A stretch of DNA of 64,000 nt from Megaleporinus macrocephalus (lineage: Eukaryota; Chordata; Actinopteri; Characiformes; Anostomidae), in assembly GCA_021613375.1 (NCBI GenBank), contig CM038705.1:10360595-10424594 (forward strand), written 5' to 3'. The translations under genes were made by a program, and so were the position numbers. The notes beneath the pieces are model-generated. The model searched no databases and was not told the DNA's origin. It saw only the letters and a program-made list of their open reading frames with translations. Below are positions 12,690 to 24,969 of this stretch, piece after piece (the first letter of the stretch is position 1; each line of letters starts with the position of its first letter).

Positions 12690-13425
12690 CCGCAGCCTCG
12701 CAAGCCAAGCCAAGCCAAACCAGGTCAAGCCAAGCCAAGCCAGGCCAAGCCAGGTCAAGCCAGCCCAAGCCAAGCCAAGCCAAACCAGGTCAAGCCAAGC
12801 CAAGCCAAACCAGGTCAAGCCAAGCCAAGTCAGGCCAAGCCAAGTCAGGCCAAGCCAAGCCAGGCCAAGCCAAGCCAAGCCAAGCAAAGACAAACCAGGT
12901 CAAGCCAAGCCAAGTCAGGCCAAGCCAAGTCAGGCCAAGCCAAGCCAAGTCAAACCAGGTCAAGCCAAGCCAAGCCAAACCAGGTCAAGCCAAGCCAAGC
13001 CAAACCAGGTCAAGCCAAGTCAAGTCAGGCCAAGCCAAGTCAGGCCAAGCCAAGCCAGGCCAAGCCAAGCCAAGCCAAGCAAAGACAAACCAGGTCAAGC
13101 CAAGCCAAGTCAGGCCAAGCCAAGTCAGGCCAAGCCAAGCCAAGTCAAACCAGGTCAAGCCAAGCCAAGCCAAACCAGGTCAAGCCAAGCCAAGCCAAAC
13201 CAGGTCAAGCCAAGTCAAGTCAGGCCAAGCCAAGTCAGGCCAAGCCAAGCCAAGTCAAACCAGGTCAAGCCAAGCCAAGCCAAACCAGGTCAAGCCAAGC
13301 CAAGTCAGGCCAAGCCAAGTCAGGCCAAGCCAGGTCAAGCCAGCCCAAGCCAAGCCAAGCCAAACCAAGTCAAGCCAAGCCAAGCCAAGCCAAGCCAAAC
13401 CAGGTCAAGCCAGGTAAGGTCAGAT
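12690..13425. repeat. CAAGC/CAGGT minisatellite with 195-bp higher-order unit
   Basis: Array of 5-base words (CAAGC, CAGGC, CAGGT, CAAAC, CAAGT). Above the 5-bp level, 12790-12978 and 12985-13173 are almost the same sequence, giving a higher-order period of 195 bases (39 x 5). The minus strand is open and reads W-L-G-L-A/T-like repeats; this is a consequence of unit composition and not evidence of a gene. Within snx27 intron 1. Confidence 0.95.
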
Positions 13426-14168
13426 CTATCAAGGCTCCCAAGTGTCCCAATGTTGTGGCTCCCAATTTCTGTTAAAAACGGGGCAAAAATGAATTATAAA
13501 TAAATAAATAAATGTGGTGAGGCATCACATGATAGTGGTAGTGCAGTTACTGACTGTTAAGTTCTAGTTGACGCCAACAATTACTCCTGAAACAAATCAA
13601 TCTATCAACTAACCAACCAATTAAACCACACGCCCGCTGCTGTTGTCTCTCACCTCACCAGCAGTACAACAAAGTTTCCTTTGTTACGACAAGCGTTTTA
13701 TTCTTTTATGGTGCAACAACACAGCAGCTGTACTGCTTCTTGCACTTCCTGTACTCCTGCATCAGCAACGACAGTGAGTGTGCAAGCATACCATCATTAC
13801 AGAGCACATTTGTTGGCAACTTATCAACACTTTATATTATACTTTACAAAGTCCTGCTGATGTTCTCCTGGGTTCACCTCTTGGCCCATTACTGTTATGA
13901 AGTCCTTCTAAATCAAGGGGTTCTGTGAACAATCTGAAACGTTGGATACACAGCCCTCGCTCCTCATCATATGTTAAAAACCTACATATTTGGATTGACC
14001 AGGATCCCAATTCCAGTCCTGAGAGAGCCTAGATGTCTTGAGAGTTTCATCTTTCTTCAACTAACTGGAAATACTTAATGATTAGCCATCAAGCTGTATT
14101 AGCAGTGTTACCAGAATATCTTCGCTGTCCAATGAAAGACATGTATCTCCATTTTTGTCGATTTTTAG

Positions 14169-14502
14169 TAGAGATGGAAGGATCGATTGGCTATGTATCA
14201 GTATCGGCTGATTTTTAATCAAAATATGTGATCGGTGGATATTTCTCCAATTTAGCCGATCCCAAGAGCCGATCAATGGCGTTAAACAAATGAGCCTAAT
14301 TTCTGTATTTCCAGCTAGCGTTTCATCCAGGAAGAGGAGAACCCCCTCCGGACATTTAACTACTAATCTGATACGGTTTTTAGAGTACACCACGTGGCTG
14401 TCAACCATGTTTCATGATTTGCTTGCACTAATAACTACATGTAGCCCTGCCGTGACATATAGCCTCGCCCTCAATCGGTATTGGCTGATCGGTCCATCTC
14501 TA
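14169..14502 (+). mobile_element. hAT-like nonautonomous element
   Basis: Ends TAGAGATGGAAGGATCGAT on the left and GATCGGTCCATCTCTA on the right form the inverted repeat. The interior shares GTTAAACAAATGAGCCTAAT and ACCATGTTTCATGA with the longer relative at 19473-20101. Target duplication is not convincing, so exact ends are approximate. Confidence 0.7.
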
Positions 14503-14529
14503 AAATGTAGTTTTCTACATTTGAACATG

Positions 14530-14735
14530 GCAATGGTCGTTTACATTGTGTGAAAATTTCACGAGGAATGAACCAATAGAAGTGCTCCAAAATAGCTTGG
14601 AGAAAATTGTGGTTCCATTGACTTACATGTAAAGTAAAGTATGTCTTTGGTCTCTCCTGTAAAGTTACAATTTTGGAGATACTCGTTTTTTTAATTGGAC
14701 AGTGACGATATACAGAGGGTGAGACACCCAGAACT
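14530..14735. mobile_element. MITE arm (GACCAATAGAAATGCTCC family)
   Basis: Contains GAACCAATAGAAGTGCTCCA, CTTGGAGAAAATTGTGG and TTAATTGGACAGTGACGA. The same words occur as an inverted pair at 60575-60835, so this is one copy of a hairpin-forming nonautonomous element. Confidence 0.55.
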
Positions 14736-14832
14736 GGGACCACTGGCATGAGCACAGTTTGAATGAGAAAGAATTGGACCTACATTATATTCACAACCTA
14801 ATTAACTACAGCACAAATCACAGTTTAATGCA

Positions 14833-15743
14833 TAGTGGCTACGTTTACATGCAGCCCGATAATCTGTTAATTATCTGACTAATCCGACTAATAGCTCAAT
14901 TGGAATAGAATACGTCCATGTATACACCTGAATCCGAATAGATTAGTCCGACTGAGGTCATTCCGATTACAATCTCTATCAGATTGAAGGAGGTGGGTAC
15001 ACTGTAAATAATCAGTTTAATAGAAGAATGATAGCCGTGTAAACACCTGTATCTGATTACATTCCCAATCGGAAAGTTTAAATACGTTCTGCACATGTGC
15101 AGTAGTGTCATGGAGGACGTTTCAACATGGCGGGAGGTAGAGACTGGTCTTCAGAGGAGACAAAGTTCAGGCTTCAAATCTTAAAAGATTTAAAAACAGT
15201 TAGCAGGATGGACGGCCTTAAAGCTCGCAATACTGAGCTGTTCAGAAAAGTATATGAGAAAATGAACGACGATGGGTTACACGAACTACAGAGTAAATTA
15301 AAAACAAGAAGTTAAAGCTAAAAAACAGAACGGTGAAAGCTGATCCACTCTCCCATTTTACGAAATTCTGGATGAAGTCACGGGAGATCGACTCCTCGCT
15401 AACACAGAGTTAAAACCGTGTTGCAGGACGTGACGTCTTCCTCCCGCATGTGAAATACGTGTTAAAAACATGAGCGCGCTAACAGAAACCACAGGTAACC
15501 ATACTTCTGCTGGTCTCACTCTTGACTGAACTCTTGATGCTCGTTGTCATGGTAACGTTTACACCAAGCTGTCCTCTACGCATGCGTGTAGTTTTGGCTC
15601 TGATTGCTTGTAGTGTGCATGTAAACTGAGATTTTCATTAGAGTGTTGAGTAGAGTGAGCATATAAACACCTCCGTCTTGATCTAGAATCAGAAGGAATT
15701 CAATCAGACTGGAGAACATCTCTGCATGTGAACGTAGCCACTG
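14833..15743 (+). mobile_element. PIF/Harbinger-like nonautonomous element
   Basis: About 0.9 kb flanked by inverted repeats: left TAGTGGCTACGTTTACATGC, right complement CAGTGGCTACGTTCACATGC. It carries a remnant of the element's Myb/SANT-like accessory gene (15127-15315). No DDE transposase frame is seen. The 3-base target duplication expected for Harbinger was not clear. Confidence 0.75.
15127..15315 (+). pseudogene. Harbinger Myb/SANT-like protein, N-terminal remnant
   Basis: Begins MAGGRDWSSEETKFRLQIL and continues with an arginine/asparagine-containing second helix (ARNTELFRKVYEKM) and LQSKLK. The W-S-x-E-E-T start and helix pattern match the trihelix/Myb-SANT-like DNA-binding protein that accompanies Harbinger transposases. 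It stops after 62 codons; more of the domain (KNRTVKADPLSHF) is readable in another frame after a shift, so it is a broken copy. Confidence 0.6.
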
Positions 15744-16493
15744 ACTGTCTGCATTTAAAGGAATGCACCAGCATTTGCAAGCCAAAGCAACCTCCCTTCG
15801 GCTTTTATAAACACAAGGAGCTGAAATTGTTGTCTATGGTGATCGATCACAGATGGCACGGGTCTGATACTGGCGTATCACTACTGGGTTGAGATATGCA
15901 ACGATTGTTTGACCAGATATCTGAGGAGTTACTAAGAATGAATCGGATTTGAGGAGGATGATGATGAACAGAAACGGCACATAACAGCAGTAATCATATT
16001 ATATTAGGCCACATGCGTACAGGGTTACAGTGAGTACTTTAGGGATGACATAGACCTACACATTTTATAGTTATACATTTCATAAGAAACACAGATTAGA
16101 AAGTAATAGTCAGATCAGAGGAGAGCTTTATCAGTGTAGATTTAAGTTGAAGATAGGCAGCTGGACACTTATCAGGGATCAAGATGTTCGGCATCCGTGG
16201 CTCAAAAAAAAAATAAAAATACCACTGTGGTCTAAAGAATGTTGCCACTTATGCTGGTGGCTTCATTAAAAACAACTGATTGTCCAGATCTATTCGTCTT
16301 TTCTAGTTCTGCTGTCGTTTCATACTCTACTGGGTCGAGTACAGGCACACCCAATACAGTGTTTCTGCAGCCCTGCGCAAGGCCCGCAGTTGTAGTCCAA
16401 AGTCAAAAGGTCTGTATTTCTATTAGGGTTGTCACAAAACCAGAGTTTTGACTTTGATACTGATACCAAGTGTATTGTAACGTTTCTTGACAG

Positions 16494-16545
16494 TAGAGAT
16501 GGAAGGATCGATCAGCTTTGTATCGGTATCGGCCGATTTTTAGTG
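16494..16545 (+). mobile_element. hAT end fragment
   Basis: AGAGATGGAAGGATCGAT followed by TATCGGTATCGGCCGATTTT repeats the left end of the 14169 element; the rest is absent. A short (TA)n lies at 16699-16720. Confidence 0.6.
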
Positions 16546-16683
16546 TTTTTTTATTTCCTTTTTACTTTAAGTGAGATATGAAGATATCAAAATTTACATT
16601 TTTTTCTTAAATTGTTTTTATCCTCAAATTTATTTTCAGACAAATAGACAAATGTACTATAGAACATTACACAACTGTATTAA

Positions 16684-16721
<38 letters not shown>

Positions 16722-18825
16722 CCCCAATTTACTTACCCCAATTTCACCATTACCATTTACAACACAGTACATTTACTGGTGGTTGGAGACGGTAAATAAG
16801 AAGGTTATATTTGCGTTGTATACGTCACGACCCCTGGTTCCCTTCCCCACCACTGTAAAGAAAACAAGCTGGCGAGTTTGTCCACAACGAAGCATTTCAC
16901 ATCAAACCTCTCTGCGCGACTGTTGACGTCACAACGCTGAATTATGCAGAAATTGCTTCCTTTTCAAACAGATCAGCTATAGAGGGACCGTTCGCCTGCG
17001 CAGAGGCAGCCTTCGCCACTTCGCATCAGACCGAGCCAAGAAATGCAGTTCCTGTAAGTAAACAAAAGCCTGTACTGATGCTCCATCACATTTAGACCAC
17101 TTCAGCTTACATGGGGCCAAATCTTGCGTTCGGTCCTCCTAAACAGAAATGATCCCTAAAAAAACCTCCAGCATATTCCCTTCTAACCAGCACTGGCGCT
17201 ATTAACACAAACATCTGACTCAGAGATGCAAAGAAGCCTCCATTCTGGACGCGCTTAGTCACTTCCATGGTATGTCACTGGACAGTGCTTGTGTTTCAGC
17301 ATGTATGTAAGCACAAAGGTTGACTCTCAGGGGTATTCAAAACCACCCCCGGACCATCCCTCAACATGCCCAGGTCGTTCAAACAACGAACAGAGGAGAG
17401 GTTTGTTTCTCGCCACACTGCACAGCTCCTCTCTCCCTTCTCCTTCCAGTGTGTCCTGAGCCGGTGCTGATGCTGAGCCATGCTGCCTACTCCAACGGCA
17501 CAGAAACGCATCCCTCGCCATGGCAACCCTCTCCAGCATCACTGAGGTGCCTCTGTGAATATTAACAGGTATGCATGGCGATCTCAAACACACACACACA
17601 GCCGTGCCAATTACAGAGGAACCGGAAAACCTTTAGTCAACCCCTTCTTTTATTAGCGTCTCTCCTTTCTCCAGTCGTGTGACGTCAAAACAAAAAGAAA
17701 AGGAAGAAGAACAAATAATAAACAAACCACTCATAGGAAGAAATCATCACCCAAACGATGCTACAAGACCTGCCTGGAAACAACAATCTTGGTACCCATC
17801 AGCAAAGCAGGCGGACCAAAGCACCTGTATCGTCCCCGAATGTGATAGACACACCAAAGTCTGCGTTAGCTGGAGAGAAAGATAAAGAAAGAGAGAGGTT
17901 GTCTGCTCACGGGGCTGCTGTATGTGAGCGGAATTTGCAATGAATGCAGGCGTTCAAGCACAAACCTCCTTTTCATCCAAATGAGGAGGCTATTCAAACA
18001 GCTGTCTCCGACTTCCAAACATAGCTAGTATTATGCGGGGGAATGTAAACCTACGTCTAACGGCGCTGTTGTTACATTTCACCAATTCCAGACCCCCGGA
18101 TCCATGTTTCTTTGCACCCTCGAGGTGACGCTCGCGCTTAAGTCTGGTGCTCCGAAGAAAGATCATGTTTAAATCGCCAGCATCTCTTTTTAGCAAGCAG
18201 GCCGACTGTCGTCACTGTTTAAACACTGATATGTACATGAGCTATGAGCTCTATTCGTTCAGAAAGCAGTCCAGGCCGAAACACTACTTATAACTTCAAA
18301 TGGGTGGAGCCAAACTGCTGTAGCCTAAACAGGTGGACCCAGATGCTAGGTTTCAAAATCAATGAATCCAAACAGGGAGCTTTCTTTGAACTCACAAATG
18401 AATAACACATTTTCAACATTTGTGGTCAGATCATGGCAAAATGTTATAACTGGAGCTTGCTTCTAGCTAACGTTACCTATACTGGCTACTAGCTAATGCT
18501 AACGCTTTCCATCTGGACATCAACACAAAGTAAATTCAAGTTCTCACAGCGAAACACTCGGTTGAAGATGATCTGCTTCATCCAGCAAACAGTCATACAC
18601 TCACACAGCATGGCTGCTACTTACAGGTCTACTGCTACTGTTGGGGTTGTGGTGCTAATAAAGGTGGAGCTGATCCTCTCTTAAGTCTTAACGCTGAGCG
18701 AAGCTGGTCGATATTGTCCAAGTGTTTAAGAAAAACTGTATGGAGTGAAAGGTGCAGCGAAAAAACAACAACTTCAAAGTAAAGCTGTCCAGAATCTTGT
18801 CAAAGCATCTTCCTGCTATCACCTG

Positions 18826-18883
18826 TTCCACCTTAAATGGTTACACAGTGGCGCATGTACAAGCTGTAGCACTTAAGGTGGAA
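18826..18883. mobile_element. Short hairpin MITE
   Basis: Inverted repeat: TTCCACCTTAAAT on the left and ACTTAAGGTGGAA on the right around about 30 bases containing GTACAAGCTGTAGC. Same terminus as at 6876, 20746, 34878 and 43026. Confidence 0.7.
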
Positions 18884-19164
18884 AAGAACATTCAGTTAAG
18901 AAGCTGAAGAATAGGAGCGACCTCAGCCTCCAACACCATCCATGTCTGCTGACAGTTTGGTTGCATAGAAAGGCTATGAAATAAGCATTCCCTTCACAGC
19001 CTGAAGAACCAGGTTTCTCCTATTTTGGTTTTATTGTTGTTGCACTAGGCTGGAGCATGAGCTGGTACATGTACATTCTGGGGAGTATTAATAAGTCAAG
19101 ACTGTTATATAGCTGTTTAGACTTCGATTTTTTTAATTGGCTTGTCGTTTCTTTTACTAAATTT

Positions 19165-19430
19165 ATGGGTCGTGGCCTGAAAGTTAGGGCTCTGGTCGCC
19201 GGTTCGATACCCGGGACCGGCAAGCCACAACTGTAGTGGCACCTAACCCCAACTGCTCCCCAGGCACCGTGGATAAGGGCTGCCCACCGCTCCAGGCATG
19301 TGTGCTCACCGTCTTCTAGTGTGTGTATATGTGGGTTAAATGCGGAGGTCAAATTCCGCTGTGTGCAAAACACATGTGGCTAATTCTAGTTCTACGTTCT
19401 AAAGTTCTAGGTTCTAAATAAAGGATTCGT
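19165..19430 (+). mobile_element. tRNA-derived SINE, near full length
   Basis: B box GGTTCGATACC at 19201-19211. The body (CCCAACTGCTCCCCAGGCAC, GGGCTGCCCACCGCTCC) leads to the tail GGGTTAAATGCGGAGGTCAA and a 3' run of degenerate TTCTA repeats. Unlike the 1141 copy its tail is not expanded, so it serves as a local reference for the ancestral tail. Confidence 0.8.
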
Positions 19431-19472
19431 ATCTGAAAGAGGAGCAACTATGTCTACTTAATCAACTATAAC

Positions 19473-20101
19473 TAGAGATGGAAGGGTCCCGATCCCGAGA
19501 ACGTTAAACAAATGAGCCTAATTTGTATTTTCAGATAGCGTTTCCTCCGGCCAGGTCCCTGCAATTTCTCTCTTAACCACTAAGTGGAAATACATACCAT
19601 TTCATTTTCGTCAGACTGACTAAAGCAGTGGCTTCGAGAGAACAGTTTATGGTGTTTACAGCATGTGTGGATAGAAAACATCGTCCGTCTGGCAGTGTTT
19701 TACCGTACGTGACTCAAAATCATCCAGAGCGTCTAGTGGGGGAATTAAGATAAAGACATTTAACACTACTAATCTGGTACGGCACTTAAAAGTACACACC
19801 GCGACTAAATACAGTGAGTATCAGCAACAGCAGAGCTAGCACAAAACAAACAACCCAGAACACCATACAGACCAGATCTGACCGGTACGAACAGAACAGC
19901 AGCAACAACAGCCAGAGAGCTGAAGGAACCACATCCAAAGTGATTGAGTTTACAGCGCTAGATAACCAGGTTCCAACCATGTTTCATGACTTGCTTCCGC
20001 TAATAATTGCATGTAGCCCTGCTGTAGCTCATAGCCCCGCCCACGATCGGTATCGGATATCAGTTGATCGTGCTGGAAAACGCTCATCGGTCCATCTCTA
20101 A
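19473..20101 (+). mobile_element. hAT element remnant with BED zinc-finger piece
   Basis: Ends AGATGGAAGGGTCCCGATC on the left and CATCGGTCCATCT on the right; flanks ATAACTAG and CTAACTAG agree at 7 of 8 bases, consistent with a hAT target duplication. Around 19770-19830 the plus strand reads TTNLVRHLKVHTATKY, the His-containing end of a BED-type zinc finger as found at the N-terminus of hAT transposases. The rest of the transposase is gone. Confidence 0.7.
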
Positions 20102-20745
20102 CTAGTTTTCCATTCTATGGCACCTTTAACGGTATTTACAAAATACATCGCTCTACTATTCCGAGAGCAAGGAAAACTATTTGTCACAGCCTAGTAGATC
20201 CTGAACAACTTTCTGAAAGAACATCACAACTACCTCCCAGCAAACACACAATGTTGACTCAGTACCGTCTACTGTCTTACAAAGCTGCTACAGTGTTGTT
20301 GAAACGTGGTGTCTGACCAAGGTTGTCACAACATCAGCATTAAGCAACACTGTCCTATAAACATTATGACTACTTTTTGGAAACTTAGCAAAACTCCATG
20401 CATATGTAATTGAAAGTATGATGGACGCTAAGAGGTTGTGACAACGTTATATGATAACATAGTGGTCAGTTCAACCTTCTGAGGAGTTACATTTCAAGGC
20501 TATGGGCACCAAAATGACAAATTGTCCCAACGTTGTCACAACATAACTGTTTTGGAAGAGCTTTCTTCTGTCAAGACATCATCTGAAGATGTCAGCTGCT
20601 CTAGGCCACACATAGACTCCCAATTGCACCTTAAATTAGAAACTATGCATCCAAACGATCCAATGATCCAACTATGCATCCAATGAACTGACTTGCACCA
20701 GAGGTCGTCTCAGGTATGTACAATGTGTACATTTCGAATCGCCAG

Positions 20746-21775
20746 TTCCACCTTAAATGCTGCAGCTGTTCCATCCTAGCTTCTTATTCACGTTCCTATA
20801 ACCGCTGCACCATTTAAGGTGGAGGGGAATTCGAATAAGAGGCCAACCTCAGCTAACCTTGCGCGCCAGAATGTAACTACTGCACCATTTAAGGTGGAAC
20901 TAAAAATTCGAATAAGAAGATAACATCAGATAACGTGAGGCTCCACAATGTAACTGCTGCACCATTTAAGGTGGAGCGGAGAATTCTAATAAGAAGCTAA
21001 CTTCAGATAACGTCAAGCGCCAGAATGGAACTGGGCACCATTTAAGGTGGAACGAAAAATTTGAATAAGAAGATAACTTCAGATAACGTCAAGAGCCAGA
21101 ATGGAAATGGGTACCATTTAAGGTGGAACGAAAAATTCTAATAAGAAGCTAACTTCAGATAATGTGAGGCTCCACAATGTAACTGCTGCACCATTTAAGG
21201 TGGAGCGGAGAATTCTAATAAGAAGCTAACTTCAGATAACGTCAAGCGCCAGAATGGAACTGGGCACCATTTAAGGTGGAACGGGGAATTCGAATAAGAA
21301 GATAACTTCAGATAACGTCAAGAGCCAGAATGGAAATGGGTACCATTTAAGGTGGAACGAAAAATTTAAATAAGAAGCTAACTTCAGATAATGTGAGGCT
21401 CCACAATGTAACTGCTGCACCATTTAAGGTGGAACGGGGAAATCGAATAAGAAGCTAACCTCAAATAACATCAAGTGCCAGAATGGAAATGGGCACCATT
21501 TAAGGTGGAACGGGGAATTCGAATAAGAGATCAACCTCAGGTAACCTTGCGTGCTGGAATGTAACTGCTGCACCATTTAAGGTGGAATTGGGAATTCATA
21601 TAAGAAGCTAACCTCAAATAACGTCAAGCGCCAGAATGGAAATGGGCACCATTTAAGGTGGAACGGAGAATTCAAATAAGAGATCAACCTCAGGTAACCT
21701 TGCTCGGTGGAATGTAACTGCTGCACCATTTAAGGTGGAATTGGGAATTCAAATAAGAAGCTAACCTCATATATA
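20746..21775. repeat. ~76-bp minisatellite built on a MITE terminus
   Basis: Starts with an intact MITE end (TTCCACCTTAAATGCTGCAG) and continues as about 13 units, each with CACCATTTAAGGTGGA, GAATTCNAATAAGAAG and CTAACYTCAGATAACGT. Units come in classes (ending GTGAGGCTCCACAATG, GTCAAGCGCCAGAATG or GTCAAGAGCCAGAATG) in the recurring order A-B-C, giving a roughly 235-base higher-order repeat between about 20935 and 21410. The rightmost units carry a fourth class (AACCTTGCGTGCTGG). Confidence 0.92.
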
Positions 21776-22190
21776 ACGGGTCCAGTCAGGAGGACCTGCT
21801 ACCACAGGTGCCCAGCCAGCGAGCCCAATCGTATAATAATAACACATTATTCTTCTATAATACAAAAAAAGATCCAAACTCAATATGTACGATAACAAAG
21901 CCCTAGAGAACAGAAAAAGATAAACAACGGTAAGCGCTGTAACCTCTTATCAAGGCGATTAGCTAACCAACTAGCCAGCTAGGCTAATTAGCTCCTCTCC
22001 GGCTAATTTGACACCGAAGCCAACTGGTTAGTCTGTTCAGAACAAACTTATTATTTAATTTCTTTATTTGTGTGCGGTTAGAGAGGAGTTCGCGGTGAGT
22101 TTCCAGCTATTTGTGAGGTAAGTTAGCCGTTAGCTGCACTACATGACAGCTGTGTGAGGTGAATTAGCCGTTAGCTCGCTCGCTAACTCA

Positions 22191-22790
<600 letters not shown>

Positions 22791-22896
22791 CGACAACAAC
22801 ATTACTGTTGCATGACGGGACTTGTAGTTTTAGCACACATTGAAGCAGAACGTTAGACCAGAAGCTCAAACAACACACACACACGCGCGTATATAA

Positions 22897-23213
22897 AAAG
22901 TAACATAAATATCTCATTTATAAATAAATATCTATAAGAAGTAGATCAGATCTTGAGCTCCAGTTTGAAGAACAAAGTGTAGTTCCAGATTTCTCCTGGA
23001 CGCCCCAGACATTGTATGAATGTATTCAGTTCCTTCAGCAGCAATCTTGATTTAGCTTAATGAAGTACTGAGCAGTCAAAGCAGGTATTAGATGAGAACT
23101 GTAAATAATACTGGGCTGTACAGGTAATACACAACTTACTGTATTAATACTCTTTAAATATATTTTATAATAGTGTTTTGCTAAGCAAATAAAAGCTTCC
23201 TATCTGGAAAAGA
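22897..23213 (-). repeat. Dispersed duplicate, copy 1 (pair with 62502-62838)
   Basis: About 300 bases strongly similar to 62502-62838 in the same orientation, starting at AAAGTAACATRAATAT and ending AATAAAAGCTT. On the minus strand both copies keep a short frame ending in a stop (complement of 22948-22946) that reads KELNTFIQCLGRPGE then IWNY and LKI. Origin not recognised: it may be an exon fragment or part of a mobile element. Confidence 0.75.
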
Positions 23214-23250
23214 TATCCATCCATCCATCCATCCATCCATCCATCCATCA
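23214..23250. repeat. (ATCC)n microsatellite
   Basis: About eight CCAT tetramers in a row, abutting the dispersed duplicate. Confidence 0.95.
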
Positions 23251-23263
23251 AAGGACACTGTTG

Positions 23264-23600
23264 GCTTGATGTTGCTGGTTGGTGGACTATTCTCAGTCCA
23301 GCAGTGACACTGAGGACTTTGAAAATCTAATCTCCAGCAGCACTGCTGTGTCTGATCCACTCATAGAAGCACAACACACACTAACACACGATCGTGTCAG
23401 TGTTCACCTTCCTAATAGTACCTGCTCTGTGGTGGTCCTGTTCCAGTGTGCTGATCATTGAAGAACATTGAATAAAAAAAAATAAATAAATAAATAAAAT
23501 AAAAAATATATATATATATACTACAGAATGGAGCATCAACAAAACCAGACCTGTGGAAACAGTACCGCTCTGTCTAATAATCAGCTTGAGAACAGCCCAC
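23264..23600. mobile_element. Dispersed fish repeat (CAGTCCAGCAGTGACA family)
   Basis: Contains GGTGGACTATTCTCAGTCCA, CTCCAGCAGCACTGCTGTG and GTCTGATCCACTCATAGAAG, wording I recognise from a high-copy repeat in otophysan genomes. Ends in A-rich and (TA)n sequence. Class not determined. It gives a 60-codon open frame that I do not regard as a gene. Confidence 0.5.
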
Positions 23601-23811
23601 AGCTACTAGGGGTCCGGCTTGCAATTTATATATAAATGAAAATACATGTAACACTATGTTGCTTTAATGAGGGGGGAAGACAAAACACAAAGAGAGGATA
23701 AAAAGAAAAAAGCTTACAGATAAATGTATGAACCTTCAGATTTTTACATACCAATGAACTAATAAATCACTGTGGTTGACTTTTTACATCAGCGGATAAC
23801 AATTTTATTTA

Positions 23812-24440
23812 GACTGTGATTAATCCAGATTTAGATACTCAGACTGTAATTAATCCAGATTTAGATACTCAGACTGTAATTAATCCAGATTTAGATACTC
23901 AGACTGTGATTAATCCAGATTTAGATACTCAGACTGTGATTAATCCAGATTTAGATACTCAGACTGTGATTAATCCAGGTTTAGATACTCAGACTGTGAT
24001 TAATCCAGATTTAGATACTCAGACTGTGATTAATCCAGATTTAGATACTCAGACTGTGATTAATCCAGATTTAGATACTCAGACTGTGATTCATCCAGAT
24101 TTAGATACTCAGACTGTGATTAATCCAGATTTAGATGCTCAGACTGTGATTAATCCAGATTTAGATGCTCAGACTGTGATTAATCCAGATTTAGATACTC
24201 AGATTGTGATTAATCCAGGTTTAGATACTCAGACTGTAATTAATCCAGATTTAGATACTCAGACTGTGAATAATCTAGGTTTAGATACTCAGGCTGTGAT
24301 TAATACAGGTTTAGATACTCAGACTGTGATTAATCCAGATTTAGATGCTCAGACTGTGATTAATCCAGATTTAGATGCTCAGACTGTGATTAATCCAGGT
24401 TTAGATACTCAGGCTGTGTTTAATTCAGATTCAGATGCTC
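23812..24440. repeat. 30-bp minisatellite, array 1 (~21 units)
   Basis: Units of GATTAATCCAGATTTAGATA followed by CTCAGACTGT. Unit length is a multiple of three and one plus-strand frame stays open for 225 codons as repeats of INPDLDTQTV, starting in the array itself. The same array family recurs at 35046 and 43165 in duplicated surroundings. No promoter, splice site or signal sequence, so treated as noncoding. Copies differ by single substitutions such as ACT/GCT and GAT/GGT. Confidence 0.93.
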
Positions 24441-24969
24441 ACAACATCCATACCCATGTTTACCACACTAACAATTGCTGGGATATGGTTTGATTAGGAT
24501 CCTATATCAAACTGGTCATGTTTTGCCACTGAGATTTGAGTTTAGTTTGAAACCTCAGCCAGAATCTCTTTCATCCAAACTTTTTTTTTGGAACAGGGAC
24601 CAAAAAGCTATTCCCAATGGACCAAATTAATCAGATACGAGCTGTTAGAGGTGCTAGCATGGTCATGGAGGTTTGCGGCATCCATCAACTTAATGGCTAA
24701 ACTAACATTTTCATGCAAATGTCTATGCAGCCATTTAAATCTACCTATGATTATCTCTAAATACAATGTTTGGGACCCACCTTAAGTATACATTATCAAC
24801 AAGGGGGTTTTCCTAGTAACAGGCAAGGCTAGACTACTTTGACAGCATTCTTGAATATGAGTAAATATCCTGATAACAGAGGTGATGTTTTTTCACTGTA
24901 GTCAGAGCGTCCTTTGAAAAAGGTTGAATTTTATTTTTGTTCATAGAAGTTGAGGCTCATTTAAGTGAC

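Noticed and set aside
19786..19980. Leucine-rich minus-strand frame (WLLLLLFCSY)
   Set aside because: Antisense of CAG/AAC-rich hAT sequence; the sense strand carries a BED-finger remnant.
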